Shown here piece by piece: positions 17,694 to 19,641 of a stretch of 19,641 bases of DNA. A program made the translations under genes and the position numbers. The stretch comes from Auxenochlorella pyrenoidosa (lineage: Eukaryota > Chlorophyta > Trebouxiophyceae > Chlorellales > Chlorellaceae), in the NCBI GenBank assembly GCA_001430745.1, contig KQ482018.1:1211134-1230774 (forward strand), read 5' to 3'. The notes under the pieces were generated by a model, which saw nothing but the letters and a program-made list of their open reading frames with translations, was not told the origin of the DNA and ran no database searches. Position 1 is the stretch's first letter. Each line of letters starts with the position of its first letter.

Positions 17694-19641
17694 ATGTCGG
17701 CGCTGCGGGTCGCGGTGGTCACGGGCACGGCGCGGCCCCACGGCATTGGGCGGGCATGTGCGCGCGCCTTTGTGCGGGCGGGGTACCGCGTGCTCGGCGT
17801 GGACAAGCTGCGGCTGCAGGATGAGCCGGGTGCGGGCAGCGCTCGGGGCTTGCCCCGCACCGGTCAAGCATGTTCCACATGACGCTTGAAAGCAGCCTTC
17901 GTGCAGCCTGCGGGCTCCCCTGCTCCCACAGTGGGTGCGCCTCAACCCGGGCCAGCCATCAGCCAAGGTGGCGGACGCAGCCGCACCACCCATCCCGGCT
18001 GCCTGGCCCGCCCCGTGCCGCAGACGCCGCACTGGGCGGCAGCGAGTATGCCCACGTCGTGCTGGACATCTCAGCGCCTGCCGAGGTCGCGTTTGTGCCT
18101 CGCGCTGTCCAGCAGCACTTTGGCGCGCAGGTGGGCTTCAGCCCGGGCGATGTGCCGCTGCGCTGGGCGCCAGGCGGACCGCAGCGCTGTGCAGAATTTG
18201 TGTGCGTGCTGTGCCGGCTGCCGCAGAGGCCGCACGGGGCCAAGCGCACTCGCAGCTGCGTCGTGCACGTCTGCTCCGCATGCTCCGCTTGCACTGGCCC
18301 CACTTATGGCTGGTGGCGCCGCGCCCCAACCTCCCGTTTCCACCCTTTCAGGACATCCACGTGCTCATCAACTGTGCAGCAATCGCAGACCCCCACATGC
18401 CTCTCAAGGCTGAGGCGGCGCTGGCGCACTGGCGCACCGTTATCGATGTGAACCTCACTGGCAAGTTTGGTGTGGCAGTGTCGCCATGACTGCCAGCAGC
18501 AGCAGCAGTAACAGCGGCAGCAGGAGTGGTGCGGGCTGCGCGCTCTTGCTGCCGCCCACCCTAGTGCTGTCCTCAGCCGTGCTGTCAGAACAGCAGGCCT
18601 CCGGGGCCTCCCCCTCTGCCCACCCGCGCCTTGGCTGACAGGCAGCTGCGTCCGCTGTTTGCGCACCCTGGCGCCTGCAGGCGCCTATATGATGTCGCAG
18701 GCAGTGGCCCCCCACATGCCCCCGGGCGATGCCAGCATCATCCATGTGTCCAGCACCCGTGCGCACCAGGCAGGCCTGCGCCCTGCGGGGGCGCGTGGCA
18801 CGCAGCTCGTGCTGGCTGCATGGCTTGGGGCTGGCAGCTTAGTGTGACACCTCTCCCTGACTGTACGCACGCTGTGAGGGGCGTGCTGCGCGACTGGCCG
18901 CGAGCATGAGGCGGGGCCTCCTCCTCCCACTCTGGTACATCAGCCGGCCATGCCGTCCTCCCTGCCTGCAGTCTGAGCCGCACACCGAGGCATATGCAGC
19001 GGCCAAGGCTGGCCTCCTGGGGCTGGCCCATGCCCAGGCGGTGAGCCTGGCTCACAAAGTCAGGTGAGGAAGGGGAAGGGGGGGCAGGGGGGGCTGGCGT
19101 TCCAGCCAGGAGAGCCTGTCAGGCGGGGCGCTGGCGGCAGTGCTGCGGCGACTGGCTGGTGGTGGTGAGCATTCTCCGACCGTTCTCTGCCGCTGTGGGC
19201 GATGAAGACCAGACCCACTGCAGGCGCACATCCCCCGCACCAGCAAGCTCAACCACTCTGCCCTCGCAGGGTGAACTGCGTGCTGCCGGGCTGGATAGAC
19301 ACAAGTGGCGACCCGTCCAGCCTCACCCACGCCGACCACGCCTGGCACCTGTCTGGGCGTGTGGGGCGCCCAGACGATGTGGCCGAGCTCTGCCTCTTCC
19401 TGGCAGACGGCAAAAAGTCGGGCTTTCTCACAGGTGCTGCACGGGCAGGCGGGCCCAGGCACAGGCCCCGTCAAGCTGCAGCCCGAGGTGTAGCCAGCTG
19501 CCTGGCGGCCCCGGCACACTCGGCAAAAAGGCACAGCGCACCTTGCAAGCTGTCAACACGGCTCTGCGGCTGTATGCACTTGAGCGTCCTTGCAGCCGGT
19601 TATGGTGCGCAGACCACGGTGATGCCCTCAGGCCCCCGCCC
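17694..19641 (+). CDS. Short-chain dehydrogenase/reductase, classical type (3' end outside the window)
   Basis: NAD(P)-dependent oxidoreductase with a Rossmann fold; substrate unknown. Exons: 17694-17829, 18024-18130, 18352-18460, 18681-18769, 18972-19063, 19270-19433 and a last one from 19596 to the edge, about 247 residues so far. The cofactor loop is TGTARPHGIG (10-19), VLGVDK follows strand 2, and INCAAI (87-92) replaces NNAG. Asn115 is in DVNLTG, Ser142 in HVSST, and Tyr155 and Lys159 in YAAAK. VNCVLPGW follows with GRVGRPDDVAELCLFLAD, so the catalytic tetrad is complete. Introns 3 and 4 begin with GC (GCAAGT, GCAGGC); these joins give NLTG-AYMMSQ and RAHQ-SEPHTEAY, which match the family without gaps. 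The last intron (19434-19595) is 162 bp with no stop in frame, so it could also be read through. No transit peptide is obvious; likely cytosolic. Confidence 0.9.
18461..18680 (+). other. GC-AG intron 3 of the short-chain dehydrogenase
   Basis: The exon ends CTCACTG and the intron starts GCAAGT, the ideal GC donor. It ends GCCTGCAG and is phase 1. A GT nine bases downstream (GTGTGG) is also phase 1 but would insert three residues in the conserved NLTG-x-Y region. Confidence 0.8.
18770..18971 (+). other. GC-AG intron 4 of the short-chain dehydrogenase
   Basis: The exon ends CACCAG and the intron starts GCAGGC. It ends CCTGCAG before TCTGAG and is phase 0. It is needed to join SSTRAHQ to SEPHTEAYAAAK; the next GT downstream is in the wrong phase. 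Confidence 0.75.

Noticed and set aside
1..19641. A coordinated gene cluster or a new defence or metabolic system.
   Set aside because: The genes belong to unrelated housekeeping families, have separate promoters and poly(A) signals, and show no mobile-element or phage features.

Overview
The window is nuclear DNA of a green alga, most likely a trebouxiophyte of the Chlorella type. It is very GC-rich. Genes are broken by many short introns of roughly 100-320 bp. Several predicted proteins start with plastid transit-like leaders, and the chlorophyte polyadenylation signal TGTAA lies downstream of several stop codons. The protein families (plastid thioredoxin y, plant-type PyrP2-like HAD phosphatase, BET/GTE bromodomain protein, SQS1-like R3H/G-patch protein) fit a plant-lineage genome. 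I see no tRNA, rRNA, CRISPR array, transposon or viral gene.

Layout. Plus strand, 1-2069: the last two exons of a membrane protein with a coiled-coil tail (enters from the left), then a four-exon thioredoxin y gene. Minus strand, 3009-17082: five genes in the same direction. Reading leftwards from 17082 these are an eight-exon R3H/G-patch protein (17082-12802), a short orphan ORF (11896-11447), a seven-exon bromodomain-NET protein (11107-8712), a seven-exon PyrP2-like HAD phosphatase (7817-5206, possibly to 5049) and a three-exon putative plastid membrane protein (4044-3009). Plus strand, 17694 to the right edge: a short-chain dehydrogenase, seven exons seen, cut by the window end. Thioredoxin y and the plastid membrane protein converge at about 2070-3008; the G-patch and dehydrogenase genes diverge from a 611-bp shared promoter region.

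Exon models were built by hand: each junction keeps the reading frame, and conserved motifs run across it. Thirty-one introns were placed. Twenty-six are GT-AG. Five can only be joined in frame with conserved sequence as GC-AG introns, a high share and the most notable genome-level signal here.

The genes are ordinary housekeeping functions: plastid redox, riboflavin synthesis, chromatin reading, RNA-helicase activation and an oxidoreductase. Nothing shows that they act together as one system. The points most worth a second look are the GC-AG introns, the altered catalytic motifs of the HAD protein, the R3H domain that lacks its signature Arg and His, the alternative microexon 3' end of the HAD gene, and the unrecognised single-pass plastid protein.
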